Assembly (NCBI GenBank): GCA_023390655.1 | Contig: JAEWCL010000020.1 | Location: 135,641-199,640, forward strand | Direction: 5' to 3' | Source: Bacillota bacterium | Lineage (GTDB): Bacteria; Bacillota; Clostridia; Christensenellales; CAG-138 | Length of the DNA: 64,000 nucleotides | Shown: piece by piece, positions 8,648 to 19,019 of the stretch | Position numbering within the stretch: the first letter of the stretch is position 1 | Layout: every line of letters begins with the position of its first letter | Position numbers and translations under genes: made by a program | Notes under the pieces: generated by a model | Told to the model about the DNA's origin: nothing | Database searches by the model: none | Seen by the model: only the letters and a program-made list of their open reading frames with translations

Positions 8648-9060
8648 AGCACACAATACACGATCTTGAAATCAAGAATCTGCTGCGCATGGCAAACGAG
8701 GCGATGGACCGCGCATATGCGCCCTATTCCGGCTACCGCGTAGGCGCGTGCCTCAAGGGTGTTTCCGGCGCTTACTACCTTGGCTGCAATATTGAAAACG
8801 CGTCGTTCACGCCGACCAACTGTGCCGAACGTACCGCGCTCTATAAAGCGGTATCCGAAGGCGAACGCAAGTTTGAAGCGCTGGCCGTGATTTCTTCGGG
8901 CGAACAGACCACGCTCCCTTGCGGCGTATGCCGCCAGGTGCTGGTGGAGTTCTGTGAACCGGATATGCCGGTCATCTGCGCCAACCGCAACGGCAAGTTC
9001 CAGATTTATGAGCTGGGCGAGCTGCTGCCGCATGCATTTACACCCGAGGCTATGAAATGA
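8644..9060 (+). CDS. cdd: Cytidine deaminase
   Basis: Homotetrameric zinc enzyme that deaminates cytidine and deoxycytidine to uridine forms in pyrimidine salvage. The zinc ligands are visible in TNCAERTAL (Cys plus catalytic Glu) and PCGVCRQVL (two Cys). AYAPYSGYRVGA and NIENASF form the substrate site. Length of 138 aa matches the short bacterial type. It sits in the ybeY-cdd-era cluster as in Bacillus. The next gene begins after 58 bases. Confidence 0.96.
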   Translation: MKHTIHDLEIKNLLRMANEAMDRAYAPYSGYRVGACLKGVSGAYYLGCNIENASFTPTNCAERTALYKAVSEGERKFEALAVISSGEQTTLPCGVCRQVLVEFCEPDMPVICANRNGKFQIYELGELLPHAFTPEAMK

Positions 9061-9118
9061 CATTGTTTTTCAGCAATTTGATAGCTCTCCACAACTTTGG
9101 CTATAGGTTATAAGAAAT

Positions 9119-10009
9119 ATGACATCGTTCTTAAGCGGCTTTGTTTCCATCATCGGCTGCCCCAATGTGGGCAAGTCCACACTGTTAAACCGGCTGGTCG
9201 GGCAGAAGATCGCCATTGTTTCTCCGCGCGCGCAAACCACCCGCAACCGGATCACCGGGGTGCTGACGCGCAAGGACTATCAGATCGTGTTTTTAGATAC
9301 GCCGGGCGTGGCCGCAGCCAAGAACCGTCTTGGGGAATACATGCGCCGCGTGGCGTATTCCGCACTCGACGAGGTGGAGGCGATCCTCTACCTCATTGAT
9401 CCCATCAACGGCCTCAGGGAGCGGGATGCGGCGCTCGTAGAACGCCTGAAGGACGCGAAAGCGGCAAAGATCGGCCTGGTCAACAAAATCGATCTTTGTT
9501 CGCTTGCACAGGTGGAGGCCGCGGAGGAATTTTTGAATAACGCCGGGTGCTTCGGCCATGTGCTGCGCATCAGCGCGGAAACCGGCGCGGGGGTCGAAAA
9601 ACTCGAAGCCCTGCTGCGCTCTTATCTTGTGGAGGGGCCGCAGTATTTCCCGGAGGACATGGTGACGGATGTGCCCGAACGCACGTTGTGCGCCGAGCTG
9701 ATCCGTGAAAAGGCGCTGCTGCTGCTGCGCGAGGAGGTTCCGCACGGTGTCGGCGTTGAGGTGGACAAGATGTCCGTCCGCCCGGAAGGGGATTTGACGG
9801 ACGTCTGGGCGACGATTTACTGCGAGCGCGAAGGGCATAAGGGCATTGTAATCGGCAATAAGGGCACAATGCTCAAGCGCATCGGTGAAGCGGCGCGAAG
9901 GGACATGGAATGGATGCTTGGTACGCGTGTCAACCTGCAGCTTTATGTCAAGGTGCGCGAGGACTGGCGCAACAGCATGAGTGCGCTCAGGGAGCTTGGG
10001 TACGAGTAG
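9119..10009 (+). CDS. era: GTPase Era
   Basis: Essential GTPase that binds the 3' end of 16S rRNA during 30S assembly. G1 is GCPNVGKST, G2 lies in SPRAQTTRNRITGV, G3 is DTPG, and G4 is VNKID. A C-terminal KH domain includes GHKGIVIGNKGTMLKRIGE. Length of 296 aa is standard. The ATG at 9119 matches the family N-terminus (SGFVSIIG), though the upstream ribosome site is weak (AGG at about 9105). Confidence 0.96.
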   Translation: MTSFLSGFVSIIGCPNVGKSTLLNRLVGQKIAIVSPRAQTTRNRITGVLTRKDYQIVFLDTPGVAAAKNRLGEYMRRVAYSALDEVEAILYLIDPINGLRERDAALVERLKDAKAAKIGLVNKIDLCSLAQVEAAEEFLNNAGCFGHVLRISAETGAGVEKLEALLRSYLVEGPQYFPEDMVTDVPERTLCAELIREKALLLLREEVPHGVGVEVDKMSVRPEGDLTDVWATIYCEREGHKGIVIGNKGTMLKRIGEAARRDMEWMLGTRVNLQLYVKVREDWRNSMSALRELGYE

Positions 10010-10101
10010 CAAAAACTTTTGCCGGAATTTGCATTTCATGGGTTTGCGCTTCCCGTGGCAAACTAGGGGCATTCCATAAAAATAAGGAGTGCATTTCTGA
10101 T

Positions 10102-10227
10102 ATGGCAAAAAGCAAAAAACGGGATGCGCAGCGCGCCTGGCGCGAATTTTCGGAAACGGGGGCAGTGGGCGCGTATCTGACCTATCGTGCCATGTGTACG
10201 AGAGAGGAGCAATTAAAAGAGCGCTGA
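10102..10227 (+). CDS. yqzL: YqzL-like small protein
   Basis: Protein of 41 residues in the position yqzL occupies between era and recO in Bacillus. It has the YqzL pattern of Trp and Phe followed by TG and AYL (WREFSETGAVGAYLTYR). AAGGAG at 10084-10089 lies 12 bases before the ATG. The basic N-terminus (KSKKRDAQR) is extra compared with Bacillus. Function is unknown. A longer in-frame reading from 9910 overlaps era and is not real. Confidence 0.7.
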   Translation: MAKSKKRDAQRAWREFSETGAVGAYLTYRAMCTREEQLKER

Positions 10228-10295
10228 TATTTGAATCGCTTCGCCCGGCCCAGGCCGGGCAATTTCAATTCAGTGGCTGTTTGGGGGAACGGGGT

Positions 10296-11045
10296 ATGGC
10301 ATTTTTTACGGTAACAGGTATCGTCACGCGGTATGTGAATTACCGGGACAATGACCGTATTCTCACGCTCTTTACCAGGGAGATGGGGCGTGTGGATGCA
10401 AAAGCAAGGGGCTGCCGCAGGCAGAAAAGCCCGTTGCTTGCCTGCGCCCAGCCGTTTGTGTTCGGGGAATACCAGCTGTTTTCTTCCAAGGATCGTTTTG
10501 TGGTGGATCAGTGCGATATCCGGGAAACCTTTTATCCGCTGCGGGAGGATATCGAAAAATTTACCGCCGCTAACGTCATGCTTTCGCTCTCCGCGCTCGG
10601 CGTACAGGAGCGTGAGCCGAATCCCGAACTGTTTTCACTCTTGTATCATGCGTTAAGCTTTCTGTGCTATGGGGAAAGCGGGCCGGTTGATCTTGCGCTG
10701 TGCTTTACCGCGCGTTACTTTTCCCTGATCGGCTTCCGGCCGGCAATTACCGCCTGCGCGGTTTGTGAAAGCGATCTTCGCACAAAGCGGGAGCTCTACT
10801 TCCTTGCGCAGGCAGGCGGCGCGCTGTGTGCGGACTGTGCACGCAGGGAAAACAAAGGGGAGGCGGTTTCGGGCCTGGCGCTTGAAGCCATGCGGCGCAT
10901 GCTGCTGCTCGACGACGCAGCGCTTGACCGCGTGCGCTTGCCGGAAGCGGTACGCCGGGAACTGCTTTCCCTTTTGGAAGGCTACTGCGCCGCAGTTTTG
11001 GAGCGGGAGAACAAGCCCCTTGCGGCGCTCCGCGCGTTGCTCTGA
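10296..11045 (+). CDS. recO: DNA repair protein RecO
   Basis: Recombination mediator that loads RecA with RecR on single-stranded DNA. The N-terminal OB domain starts FTVTGIVTRYVNYRDNDRIL. The C-terminal half has a zinc site of four cysteines (CAVCESD ... CADC). Length is 249 aa, normal for RecO. ATG 10296 was chosen because the protein then begins at the OB fold; the frame reading back to 10194 would overlap yqzL. It closes the era-yqzL-recO group. Confidence 0.92.
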   Translation: MAFFTVTGIVTRYVNYRDNDRILTLFTREMGRVDAKARGCRRQKSPLLACAQPFVFGEYQLFSSKDRFVVDQCDIRETFYPLREDIEKFTAANVMLSLSALGVQEREPNPELFSLLYHALSFLCYGESGPVDLALCFTARYFSLIGFRPAITACAVCESDLRTKRELYFLAQAGGALCADCARRENKGEAVSGLALEAMRRMLLLDDAALDRVRLPEAVRRELLSLLEGYCAAVLERENKPLAALRALL

Positions 11046-11092
11046 GAGAACCCGGCTTTATGCAGGATTTCCTGCATTTGTCCAGTTTTCCA

Positions 11093-11121
11093 TTGCAATC
11101 TTTTGTGGGACAGTATATAAT
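11093..11121 (+). promoter_or_regulatory. Sigma-A-type promoter upstream of ppdK
   Basis: TTGCAA (11093-11098), 17-bp spacer, TATAAT (11116-11121). It leaves a leader of about 185 bases before ppdK. Confidence 0.6.
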
Positions 11122-11313
11122 TGAATGCGCCAAATAAGGGGAATCTTAGGCTTAAAAATCCCCAAACATGAAAGAATTGTAAGAGCTAGAGGTTTTTGTT
11201 TTTCACAAGCAATGAAGCTTATAAACGGAAAAAATCTCCGCTGAACTTTCCGAGGATGAGTGGAATTGCCCAGAAGCGCTTTCCATAACAAATTTGCATA
11301 TAGGAGGGTCTAA

Positions 11314-13950
11314 ATGGGACACAAGTATGTTTATCTTTTCAGCGAGGGCAACGCCCAGATGCGCAATCTGCTGGGCGGCAAGGGTGCAAACCTTGCGGAG
11401 ATGACCGGTTTGGGTCTGCCCGTTCCGTTCGGCTTCACCATCACCACCGAGGCTTGCACACGCTATTATGAGGATGGCAAGCACGTTGGAGATGATATTC
11501 AGGAACAGATTTTTAAGGCTGTTGAAGAACTTGAAAAAGTCGCCGGCAAAACCTTTGGCGATGTAAAAAATCCCTTCCTCGTGTCCGTCCGTTCCGGCGC
11601 GCGCGCTTCCATGCCGGGCATGATGGATACCATATTGAACCTTGGCTTGAACGACGAGACGGTGGTCGGCCTTGCGGCGCTTACCAACAATGAGCGCTTT
11701 GCCTATGACAGCTACCGCCGCTTCATCCAGATGTTCAGCGATGTCGTGATGGAAGTGGAAAAGGTCAAGTTCGAGGAAATTCTTGACGAAATCAAGCACG
11801 AAAACGGCTGCAAGCAGGATACCGACCTGACTGCGGACAATCTCAAAGAGGTCGTCAAGCGCTATAAGGCGCTCTATCTCAAGGAAAAGGGCCATGAGTT
11901 CCCGCAGGACCCCAAGGTGCAGCTCATGGAATCCGCACAGGCCGTATTCCGCAGCTGGGATAACCCCCGTGCGATCGTATACCGCCGCATGAACGATATC
12001 CCCTACGATTGGGGCACTGCCGTCAACGTGCAGGCGATGGTATTCGGCAACATGGGCAACGATTGCGGTACCGGCGTTGCGTTCACGCGCAACCCCTCCA
12101 CCGGCGAAAACAAGCTTTACGGCGAATATCTGATGAACGCGCAGGGCGAAGACGTTGTGGCGGGCATCCGCACGCCGTCCCCCATTTCCGAGCTTGCAGC
12201 GGGCATGCCCGAGGTATATGCCCAGTTCAATACCATTGCGCAGACGCTTGAAAAGCACTACCGCGACATGCAGGATATGGAGTTCACCATTGAGCGCGGC
12301 AAGCTATTCATGCTCCAGACCCGTAACGGCAAGCGCACCGCGGCTGCGGCTTTGCAGATCGCTGTCGATCTCGTCAACGAAGGCATGATCACCAAGGAAG
12401 AGGCGCTCTTGAAGATCGATCCGCGTACGCTTGATACGCTGCTGCACCCCACGTTTGAAGTTGCCGCCATCAAGAAGGCCAAGGCCATCGCGCACGGCCT
12501 GCCCGCTTCCCCGGGCGCTGCCTGCGGCCGTGTCTACTTCACTGCCGCCGACGCCATCGAGGCTGTAAAGCGCGGCGAAAAGGTCATACTTGTGCGTCTT
12601 GAGACCTCTCCCGAGGACATCGAGGGCATGTATGCCGCAGAAGGCATCCTGACCGCCCGCGGCGGCATGACCTCCCACGCGGCGGTTGTTGCACGCGGCA
12701 TGGGCACCTGCTGCGTTGCAGGCTGCTCCGAGATCGCAGTCAGGGAAAAAGAGCATCTCTTTACCACCGCAAGCGGCGCTACCATCAAGGAAGGCGATTG
12801 GATCTCGCTCGACGGTTCCACCGGCAATGTCTACGGCGAACAGATTCCCACCGTGGAAGCTGCCGTTTCCGGGAACTTTGCCACCATCATGGGCTGGGCG
12901 GACGAAGCGCGCAGGCTCAAGGTTCGTACGAATGCGGATACCCCGCATGACGCCGAGCAGGCCATCAAGTTCGGTGCGGAAGGCATCGGCCTGTGCCGCA
13001 CGGAGCACATGTTCTTTGGCGAAGGCCGTATCCCCGCCGTGCGCGAAATGATCGTCTCCAAGGACGAAGCAAGCCGCCGCAAGGCGCTCGCAAAATTGCT
13101 GCCCATGCAGCGCTCCGACTTCAAGGGCATCTACAAGGCGATGAAGGGCTATCCTGTCACCATCCGCCTGCTGGACCCCCCGCTGCATGAGTTCCTGCCC
13201 AGTGCTGACGCCGACATCAAGGCGCTGGCTTCTGAAATGGGCCTGACCTTTGAAGAGCTCAAGATGACGGTTGCAAACCTGCATGAGCTCAATCCGATGC
13301 TTGGCCACCGCGGCTGCCGCCTGGCCGTCACGTATCCGGAGATCGCGGAAATGCAGGCGCGCGCCATCATCGAGGCCGCCATCGAAGTCCGCGAGGAGAC
13401 CGGCCTTGATATCGTGCCCGAGATCATGATCCCCTTGGTTGGCGACGTCAAGGAGCTCCAGTATGTCAAGGAATTCGTGGATAAGACCGCGAAGGAAGTC
13501 ATGAAGGAGCGCAACGCCACCATCAAGTACATGGTCGGCACCATGATCGAAGTGCCCCGCGCCGCCCTCGTTGCGGACACCATCGCGAAGAGTGCGGAGT
13601 TCTTCTCCTTTGGCACCAACGACCTTTCCCAGATGACGTTCGGTTTCAGCCGTGACGATGCGGGCAAGTTCCTGGATGACTATTATAAGAAGAAAATCTT
13701 TGAGAGCGATCCGTTTGCAAAGGTTGATCAGGAGGGCGTAGGCCGCCTGATGAAGATTGCCACGACCGAAGGCCGCAGCGCGCGTCCCGAGCTCAAGGTG
13801 GGCATTTGCGGCGAACACGGCGGCGATCCGTCCACCATCGAGTTCTGCCACAAGCTGGGCCTCAACTACGTTTCCTGCTCGCCGTTCCGCGTACCCATCG
13901 CAAGGCTTTCCGCGGCACAGGCAAGTATCAAGGAGAAGAAGGGCGAATAA
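11314..13950 (+). CDS. ppdK: Pyruvate, phosphate dikinase
   Basis: Interconverts pyruvate, ATP and phosphate with phosphoenolpyruvate, AMP and pyrophosphate; common in anaerobes for glycolysis with PPi or for gluconeogenesis. The N-terminal ATP-grasp domain begins GGKGANLAEMTGLGLPVP. The swivelling phosphohistidine domain has GGMTSHAAVVARGMG, with the catalytic histidine at residue 455, and the C-terminal barrel has CGEHGGDP with its catalytic cysteine. Length of 878 aa is typical. The ribosome site is TAGGAGGG. It stands alone, with its own promoter and terminator. Confidence 0.97.
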   Translation: MGHKYVYLFSEGNAQMRNLLGGKGANLAEMTGLGLPVPFGFTITTEACTRYYEDGKHVGDDIQEQIFKAVEELEKVAGKTFGDVKNPFLVSVRSGARASMPGMMDTILNLGLNDETVVGLAALTNNERFAYDSYRRFIQMFSDVVMEVEKVKFEEILDEIKHENGCKQDTDLTADNLKEVVKRYKALYLKEKGHEFPQDPKVQLMESAQAVFRSWDNPRAIVYRRMNDIPYDWGTAVNVQAMVFGNMGNDCGTGVAFTRNPSTGENKLYGEYLMNAQGEDVVAGIRTPSPISELAAGMPEVYAQFNTIAQTLEKHYRDMQDMEFTIERGKLFMLQTRNGKRTAAAALQIAVDLVNEGMITKEEALLKIDPRTLDTLLHPTFEVAAIKKAKAIAHGLPASPGAACGRVYFTAADAIEAVKRGEKVILVRLETSPEDIEGMYAAEGILTARGGMTSHAAVVARGMGTCCVAGCSEIAVREKEHLFTTASGATIKEGDWISLDGSTGNVYGEQIPTVEAAVSGNFATIMGWADEARRLKVRTNADTPHDAEQAIKFGAEGIGLCRTEHMFFGEGRIPAVREMIVSKDEASRRKALAKLLPMQRSDFKGIYKAMKGYPVTIRLLDPPLHEFLPSADADIKALASEMGLTFEELKMTVANLHELNPMLGHRGCRLAVTYPEIAEMQARAIIEAAIEVREETGLDIVPEIMIPLVGDVKELQYVKEFVDKTAKEVMKERNATIKYMVGTMIEVPRAALVADTIAKSAEFFSFGTNDLSQMTFGFSRDDAGKFLDDYYKKKIFESDPFAKVDQEGVGRLMKIATTEGRSARPELKVGICGEHGGDPSTIEFCHKLGLNYVSCSPFRVPIARLSAAQASIKEKKGE

Positions 13951-13983
13951 TGCGCAATCTCGCCCAAAGATAGGCTATATTTG

Positions 13984-14021
13984 CGGAAAGGATCCCGATA
14001 GGGATTCTTTCCGTATTTTTT
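13984..14021 (+). terminator. Terminator of ppdK
   Basis: CGGAAAGGATCCC pairs with GGGATTCTTTCCG (one G-T pair) around GATA and is followed by TATTTTTTCGG. Confidence 0.85.
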
Positions 14022-14115
14022 CGGGTACTATTAAATTGGAACGCGTTGGGGAAAGAATGCATATGAAGCAAAAAGTACGGAAATTTGGCGTTGTTGCGAA
14101 CAATTTCTGGCTAGG

Positions 14116-14144
14116 TTGCATTCGATGCGCGTTTATGCTAAGAT
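14116..14144 (+). promoter_or_regulatory. Sigma-A-type extended -10 promoter of tig
   Basis: TTGCAT (14116-14121), 17-bp spacer, TAAGAT (14139-14144) with TG one base upstream of the -10. It lies about 60 bases before the tig start. Confidence 0.6.
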
Positions 14145-14203
14145 TATTCGGATAATGGCTATACATGCGGGTAGGCATGAAAAGAGTAACATGGAGGACT
14201 AGG

Positions 14204-15529
14204 ATGGCGACCGTTGAAACACTTGAGAATAAAAAGGTAAAGCTTACGGTAGAGGTAAGTAAAGAAGCATTCGCAGAGGCGTTGCAGCAGGCATACCAGA
14301 AGTCCAAAGGGCGCTACAATGTACCGGGCTTCCGCAAGGGAAAAGCGCCGCGCAAGATGATTGAAACCATGTACGGCGAAGGCGTATTTTATGAGGATGC
14401 GTTTGAACTCGTATATGCTGACGCGTATGATAAGGCCGTTGAAGAACATCACATTGATCCTGTGGAGCGCCCTGATATCTCCATTGAGAAGATCGGCGTA
14501 GAGGAAGGCGTTGTGTTTACCGCTGAAGTTGCCGTTCGCCCCGAGGTTTCGCTGGGCGAGTATAAGGGTATAGAAATAAAGAACAGAGCGTATACTGTGG
14601 AAGACTCTGAACTGGATGCACTTCTTGAGCAGGAGCGCGAAAAGGTAGCACGCTATGTCGAAATGGAACGTCCTGTGGAAAACGGAGACCGTGTCCTGCT
14701 CGACTATTCCGGCAGCGTAGACGGCGTGAAGTTTGAAGGCGGCACCGCCGAGGACCAAACGCTTGAAATCGGCTCCGGCACGTTTATCCCCGGCTTTGAA
14801 GAGCAGCTTGTCGGCATGCAAAAAGATGAGGAAAAGGATATTACCGTTACGTTCCCTGAAGAATACCATGCAGAAGAGTTGAAGGGTAAGGCAGCGGTGT
14901 TTGCAGTAAAGATCAAGGGCATCCAGAAAAAGGAACTTCCGGAGCTTGACGATGAGTTCGCAAAGGATATTTCCGAATTCGATACGCTTGAAGAGTTCCG
15001 CGCGGACAAGCGCAAGCAGCTTGAAGAGCGCAATACCCAGCGCGCCAAGGCGGAGATGGAAGATGAAGCCATCAAGGTTGCGGCCGCGAACGCGTCGTTT
15101 GATGTGCCTGCTGCCATGACGGAGCGCCAGATGGACTATATGCTCCAGGATATCGCCTATCGTCTTTCGATGTCCGGCCTGAAGCTTGAGCAGTATTGCC
15201 AGTACATGGGTACGGATGTGCAGACACTGCGCGAAGGCTATCGTCAGGAAGCCGAGCAGCGCGTGCGTGCGCAGCTGGTGCTTGAGGCGGTTGCAAAGGC
15301 AGAAAACGTGGAAGCCACCGAAGAGGAGCTTGCCCATGAGATCGAGCATTATGCCGGCCATGCGGGCAAGGAGGCTGAGGAATTCAAGGCCACCCTCAAG
15401 GATCAGGATATGGACTATTTCAAAGAGCGTATCGTCGTGCAGAAGACCATCGATCTTCTCGTGGCGAACGCCAAACTTGTGGAGAAGGCGGATAACGAGG
15501 AAGAAGGAGCAGAAGGCTCCGAGGCCTGA
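14204..15529 (+). CDS. tig: Trigger factor
   Basis: Ribosome-bound chaperone with peptidyl-prolyl isomerase activity. The ribosome-docking signature is GFRKGKAPR in the N-terminal domain. A middle FKBP-type domain follows (GDRVLLDYSGSVDGVKFEGG, about residues 160-245), then a long helical C-terminal chaperone arm. Length is 441 aa, close to the usual 430. ATG 14204 is chosen over 14165 because GGAGGACTAGG precedes it and the protein starts ATVETLENKKVKL. It sits upstream of clpP and clpX, as in many bacteria. Confidence 0.95.
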   Translation: MATVETLENKKVKLTVEVSKEAFAEALQQAYQKSKGRYNVPGFRKGKAPRKMIETMYGEGVFYEDAFELVYADAYDKAVEEHHIDPVERPDISIEKIGVEEGVVFTAEVAVRPEVSLGEYKGIEIKNRAYTVEDSELDALLEQEREKVARYVEMERPVENGDRVLLDYSGSVDGVKFEGGTAEDQTLEIGSGTFIPGFEEQLVGMQKDEEKDITVTFPEEYHAEELKGKAAVFAVKIKGIQKKELPELDDEFAKDISEFDTLEEFRADKRKQLEERNTQRAKAEMEDEAIKVAAANASFDVPAAMTERQMDYMLQDIAYRLSMSGLKLEQYCQYMGTDVQTLREGYRQEAEQRVRAQLVLEAVAKAENVEATEEELAHEIEHYAGHAGKEAEEFKATLKDQDMDYFKERIVVQKTIDLLVANAKLVEKADNEEEGAEGSEA

Positions 15530-15594
15530 TAGGGTTCAGGCAAACATCGTTTTCGCCTTGCAGAAAGATAGAGGATATAAGGAGGAAAACGGGT

Positions 15595-16179
15595 ATGAGT
15601 TTAATCCCAATGGTCGTAGAGCAAACCAATCGCGGCGAGCGTTCTTACGATATTTATTCACGCCTGCTCAAGGACCGCATTGTGTTCCTGGGCGGCGAGG
15701 TAACGGATGACGAGGCAAACCTCATTGTGGCGCAGTTTCTGTTTTTAGAGGCGGAGGACCCGGATAAGGACATCAGCCTTTATATCAACAGCCCCGGCGG
15801 TTCCGTTACGGCCGGTATGGCGATCTATGACACGATGCAGTATATCAAGTGCGATGTTTCCACCATCTGCATCGGCATGGCCGCCTCCATGGGCGCGTTC
15901 CTGCTTGCAGCGGGCGCAAAGGGCAAGCGCAAGGCGCTTCCCAACGCCGAGATCATGATCCATCAGCCGTCCGGCGGCGCACGCGGCCAGACAACGGATG
16001 TGCAGATTCAGGCCGAACGCCTCATCGCCATCAAAAAGTCGCTCAATCAGATTCTTTCCGACCGCACGGGCCAGCCGCTTGAGAAAGTGACGCATGACAC
16101 CGAGCGCGATAACTTCATGACCGCCGAGCAGGCGCTTGCCTATGGCTTGGTGGATCAGATCATTCCCCCCAGAAGGTAG
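15595..16179 (+). CDS. clpP: ATP-dependent Clp protease proteolytic subunit
   Basis: Serine peptidase that forms the 14-mer chamber working with ClpX. The catalytic triad is Ser98 (GMAASMG), His123 (MIHQPSGG) and Asp172 (ERDNFMTAEQA). Length of 194 aa is typical. A strong AAGGAGGAAAA lies upstream of the ATG. The gene is 65 bases after tig and 7 bases before clpX, so clpP and clpX are very probably cotranscribed. Confidence 0.97.
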   Translation: MSLIPMVVEQTNRGERSYDIYSRLLKDRIVFLGGEVTDDEANLIVAQFLFLEAEDPDKDISLYINSPGGSVTAGMAIYDTMQYIKCDVSTICIGMAASMGAFLLAAGAKGKRKALPNAEIMIHQPSGGARGQTTDVQIQAERLIAIKKSLNQILSDRTGQPLEKVTHDTERDNFMTAEQALAYGLVDQIIPPRR

Positions 16180-16186
16180 GTAACGT

Positions 16187-17443
<1,257 letters not shown>

Positions 17444-17458
17444 AAACAGTGTTAATGA

Positions 17459-17486
17459 GAGGCGGGAGTAATCCCGCCTCTTTTGT
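17459..17486 (+). terminator. Terminator of clpPX
   Basis: GAGGCGGGA pairs with TCCCGCCTC and is followed by TTTTGTTGTC. Confidence 0.75.
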
Positions 17487-17737
17487 TGTCAAAAAGTGGA
17501 GATGTCACTTTTTGAGGATCACAGGAAGTAGCTGCCTGTGCCTCACGGTCGGTACTTCCTGCAAAGAAGCCCTTGCTATTGTAAGGCCATCGCCGCCACC
17601 GCGCTTGTCGCGCTGGCGGCAAATGAAAGCCTCCGGACAAGTCCCAGGAGCTTTTGATAAGCGGAAATCATCCAATCTTGCCTATTTCACGTATGAAGAT
17701 CGTATCCCTTCCACAAACTACGCCCGAGGTGAGAATA

Positions 17738-17914
17738 ATGGAACAACGCTATTCGGATATGCACGCGCTGCTCAAAAGTGATGCGCAGGCGTGGAAGTAC
17801 TTTAACATGCTGCCGGATTACGTGCGGGATCAGATCAGCTCGCGCGCATCCAATGTGCGGTCGTTTTCCAGCCTTCAGGCGTATGCGGAAAACCTGCTGC
17901 GCGGAGATATCTAG
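17738..17914 (+). CDS. Conserved small protein of unknown function (58 aa)
   Basis: Short soluble helical protein, MEQRYSDMHALLKSD at the start and RSFSSLQAYAENLLRGDI at the end, with a central YFNMLPDYVRDQI. I remember similar sequences as unnamed short proteins in other Clostridia, but I cannot name a family. The start is set by CGAGGTGAG at 17725-17733; the open frame extending back to 17654 has no ribosome site. It lies about 290 bases downstream of clpX behind a terminator, and its own terminator follows. No function is proposed. Confidence 0.65.
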   Translation: MEQRYSDMHALLKSDAQAWKYFNMLPDYVRDQISSRASNVRSFSSLQAYAENLLRGDI

Positions 17915-17986
17915 GCCGCAGCGCGGAGCGGCAGGCGGCAAACAACAGGATATGATTCTTTTTCCCCGATACCCTTTTCAAACGGA

Positions 17987-18022
17987 GCCGTGGACAAACC
18001 TCAATGTCCACGGCTTCGTTTT
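17987..18022 (+). terminator. Terminator after the 58-aa protein
   Basis: GCCGTGGACA pairs with TGTCCACGGC over an 8-nt loop and is followed by TTCGTTTT. Confidence 0.8.
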
Positions 18023-18152
18023 GAAAATAGTACTTCAGAGAACAGATGGAATGCGGATTTGCAGCAAAAGAAGCCCGTCTCCGGTTTTTTCTTTTTTATC
18101 AACTATTTAATCAAATAATTTAAAAATTATATTAATAATATTAATTTTATTA

Positions 18153-18181
18153 TTGATATTTTTAACTGGAGCGCATATAAT
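18153..18181 (+). promoter_or_regulatory. Strong sigma-A-type promoter of the DUF2089/YvlD operon
   Basis: TTGATA (18153-18158), 17-bp spacer, TATAAT (18176-18181). About 50 bases of almost pure A/T lie directly upstream (18105-18152), resembling an UP element. Confidence 0.7.
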
Positions 18182-18205
18182 GAAACTGTAAAAAGGAGGA
18201 ACGAT

Positions 18206-18589
18206 ATGAGCTATCAGCCACCTACCAAATGTCCGGTATGCCAAACGCCGCTGCGCATCACAAAGCTTGCCTGCCCATCCTGCAAGACGGAGCTTTCCGG
18301 CAGCTTCGTGCCATGCAAGTATTGCGCGCTGGATGAAAAGCAGCAGATGTTCCTGGAGACGTTTTTGAAGTCCAGAGGAAACATCAAGGATGTGGAGCGC
18401 ACGCTCGGCATTTCCTACCCCACCGTAAAAGGTCTCCTGGATGAACTGTTGCGCACGCTTTACCCGGATATGGCCGTGCAGAAAGAGGAGACGTTAAAGG
18501 TATCGGATGTATTGGATCAATTGGAGAAAAAAGAAATCACTGCCCGGGAGGCAGCAACATTATTGGCGCAATTGAAAGGAGAAGGATAA
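18206..18589 (+). CDS. DUF2089 domain zinc-ribbon/HTH protein
   Basis: A protein of 127 residues with an N-terminal zinc ribbon (CPVCQTPL, CPSCKTE) followed by a helix-turn-helix-like part (FLKSRGNIKDVERTLGISYPTVKGLLDELL), the layout of DUF2089 proteins. It probably binds DNA and may regulate its own operon, but that is inference. It is the first gene of a four-gene operon whose other members are a SHOCT-like protein, a membrane protein and a YvlD-type protein. AAAAGGAGGAACGAT precedes the ATG. Confidence 0.82.
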   Translation: MSYQPPTKCPVCQTPLRITKLACPSCKTELSGSFVPCKYCALDEKQQMFLETFLKSRGNIKDVERTLGISYPTVKGLLDELLRTLYPDMAVQKEETLKVSDVLDQLEKKEITAREAATLLAQLKGEG

Positions 18590-18590
18590 C

Positions 18591-19019
18591 ATGGAAGCAA
18601 CAGATCGGGCACGTATTTTGAACTTGCTCAAAGAAGGACACATAACGGTTGAGGAAGCGGAGGAGCTTTTGCGCGCACTGGAACAGCCGGAGGCCACGGC
18701 TTCCGCACCCGTGGCGCTTAAGGACGCGCGCGGCCGTAAGACCAAGAAACTGCGCGTACAGGTCGATGCGGGAGAGAACAACCAGAAGGCAAAGGTCAAC
18801 GTCAACGTCCCCATTTCCATCATCAAAACTATTGGCCCCATCATCGCGAAGAACATGCCCAAAGAGGCGCAGCAGGAGCTCGACAAAGCGGGGGTAGACC
18901 TTGTTGCCATTATGGAAAGCATTGAGACGCTCATTGAAAGCGGCATCGAAGAGGATATCGTCAATGTGGACATCGGCGATGGGGAAGATATGTCAAAGGT
19001 GCGCATCTATGTCGAATAG
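18591..19019 (+). CDS. SHOCT-like domain protein
   Basis: 142 residues. The N-terminus RILNLLKEGHITVEEAEELL is the short helical SHOCT-like motif also found at the start of YvlB-type proteins. The rest has a basic segment (GRKTKKLRVQV) and a helical region with IIKTIGPIIAKNMPKEA, ending in an acidic strand. There is no membrane segment. It starts 1 base after the preceding stop and its end overlaps the next gene by 11 bases. It is probably a partner of the membrane proteins downstream; the role is unknown. Confidence 0.75.
   Translation: MEATDRARILNLLKEGHITVEEAEELLRALEQPEATASAPVALKDARGRKTKKLRVQVDAGENNQKAKVNVNVPISIIKTIGPIIAKNMPKEAQQELDKAGVDLVAIMESIETLIESGIEEDIVNVDIGDGEDMSKVRIYVE

Noticed and set aside
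10242..10262. GC-rich hairpin between yqzL and recO as a terminator
   Set aside because: CGCCCGGCC/GGCCGGGC has no T run and lies within a gene cluster usually cotranscribed.
12304..13851. 515-codon open frame on the minus strand opposite ppdK
   Set aside because: It lies entirely inside the well-supported ppdK gene; long antisense frames arise from high GC and codon bias. The product shows no domain.
14159..15361. 400-codon minus frame opposite tig
   Set aside because: Shadow of trigger factor; low-complexity histidine/leucine-rich product.
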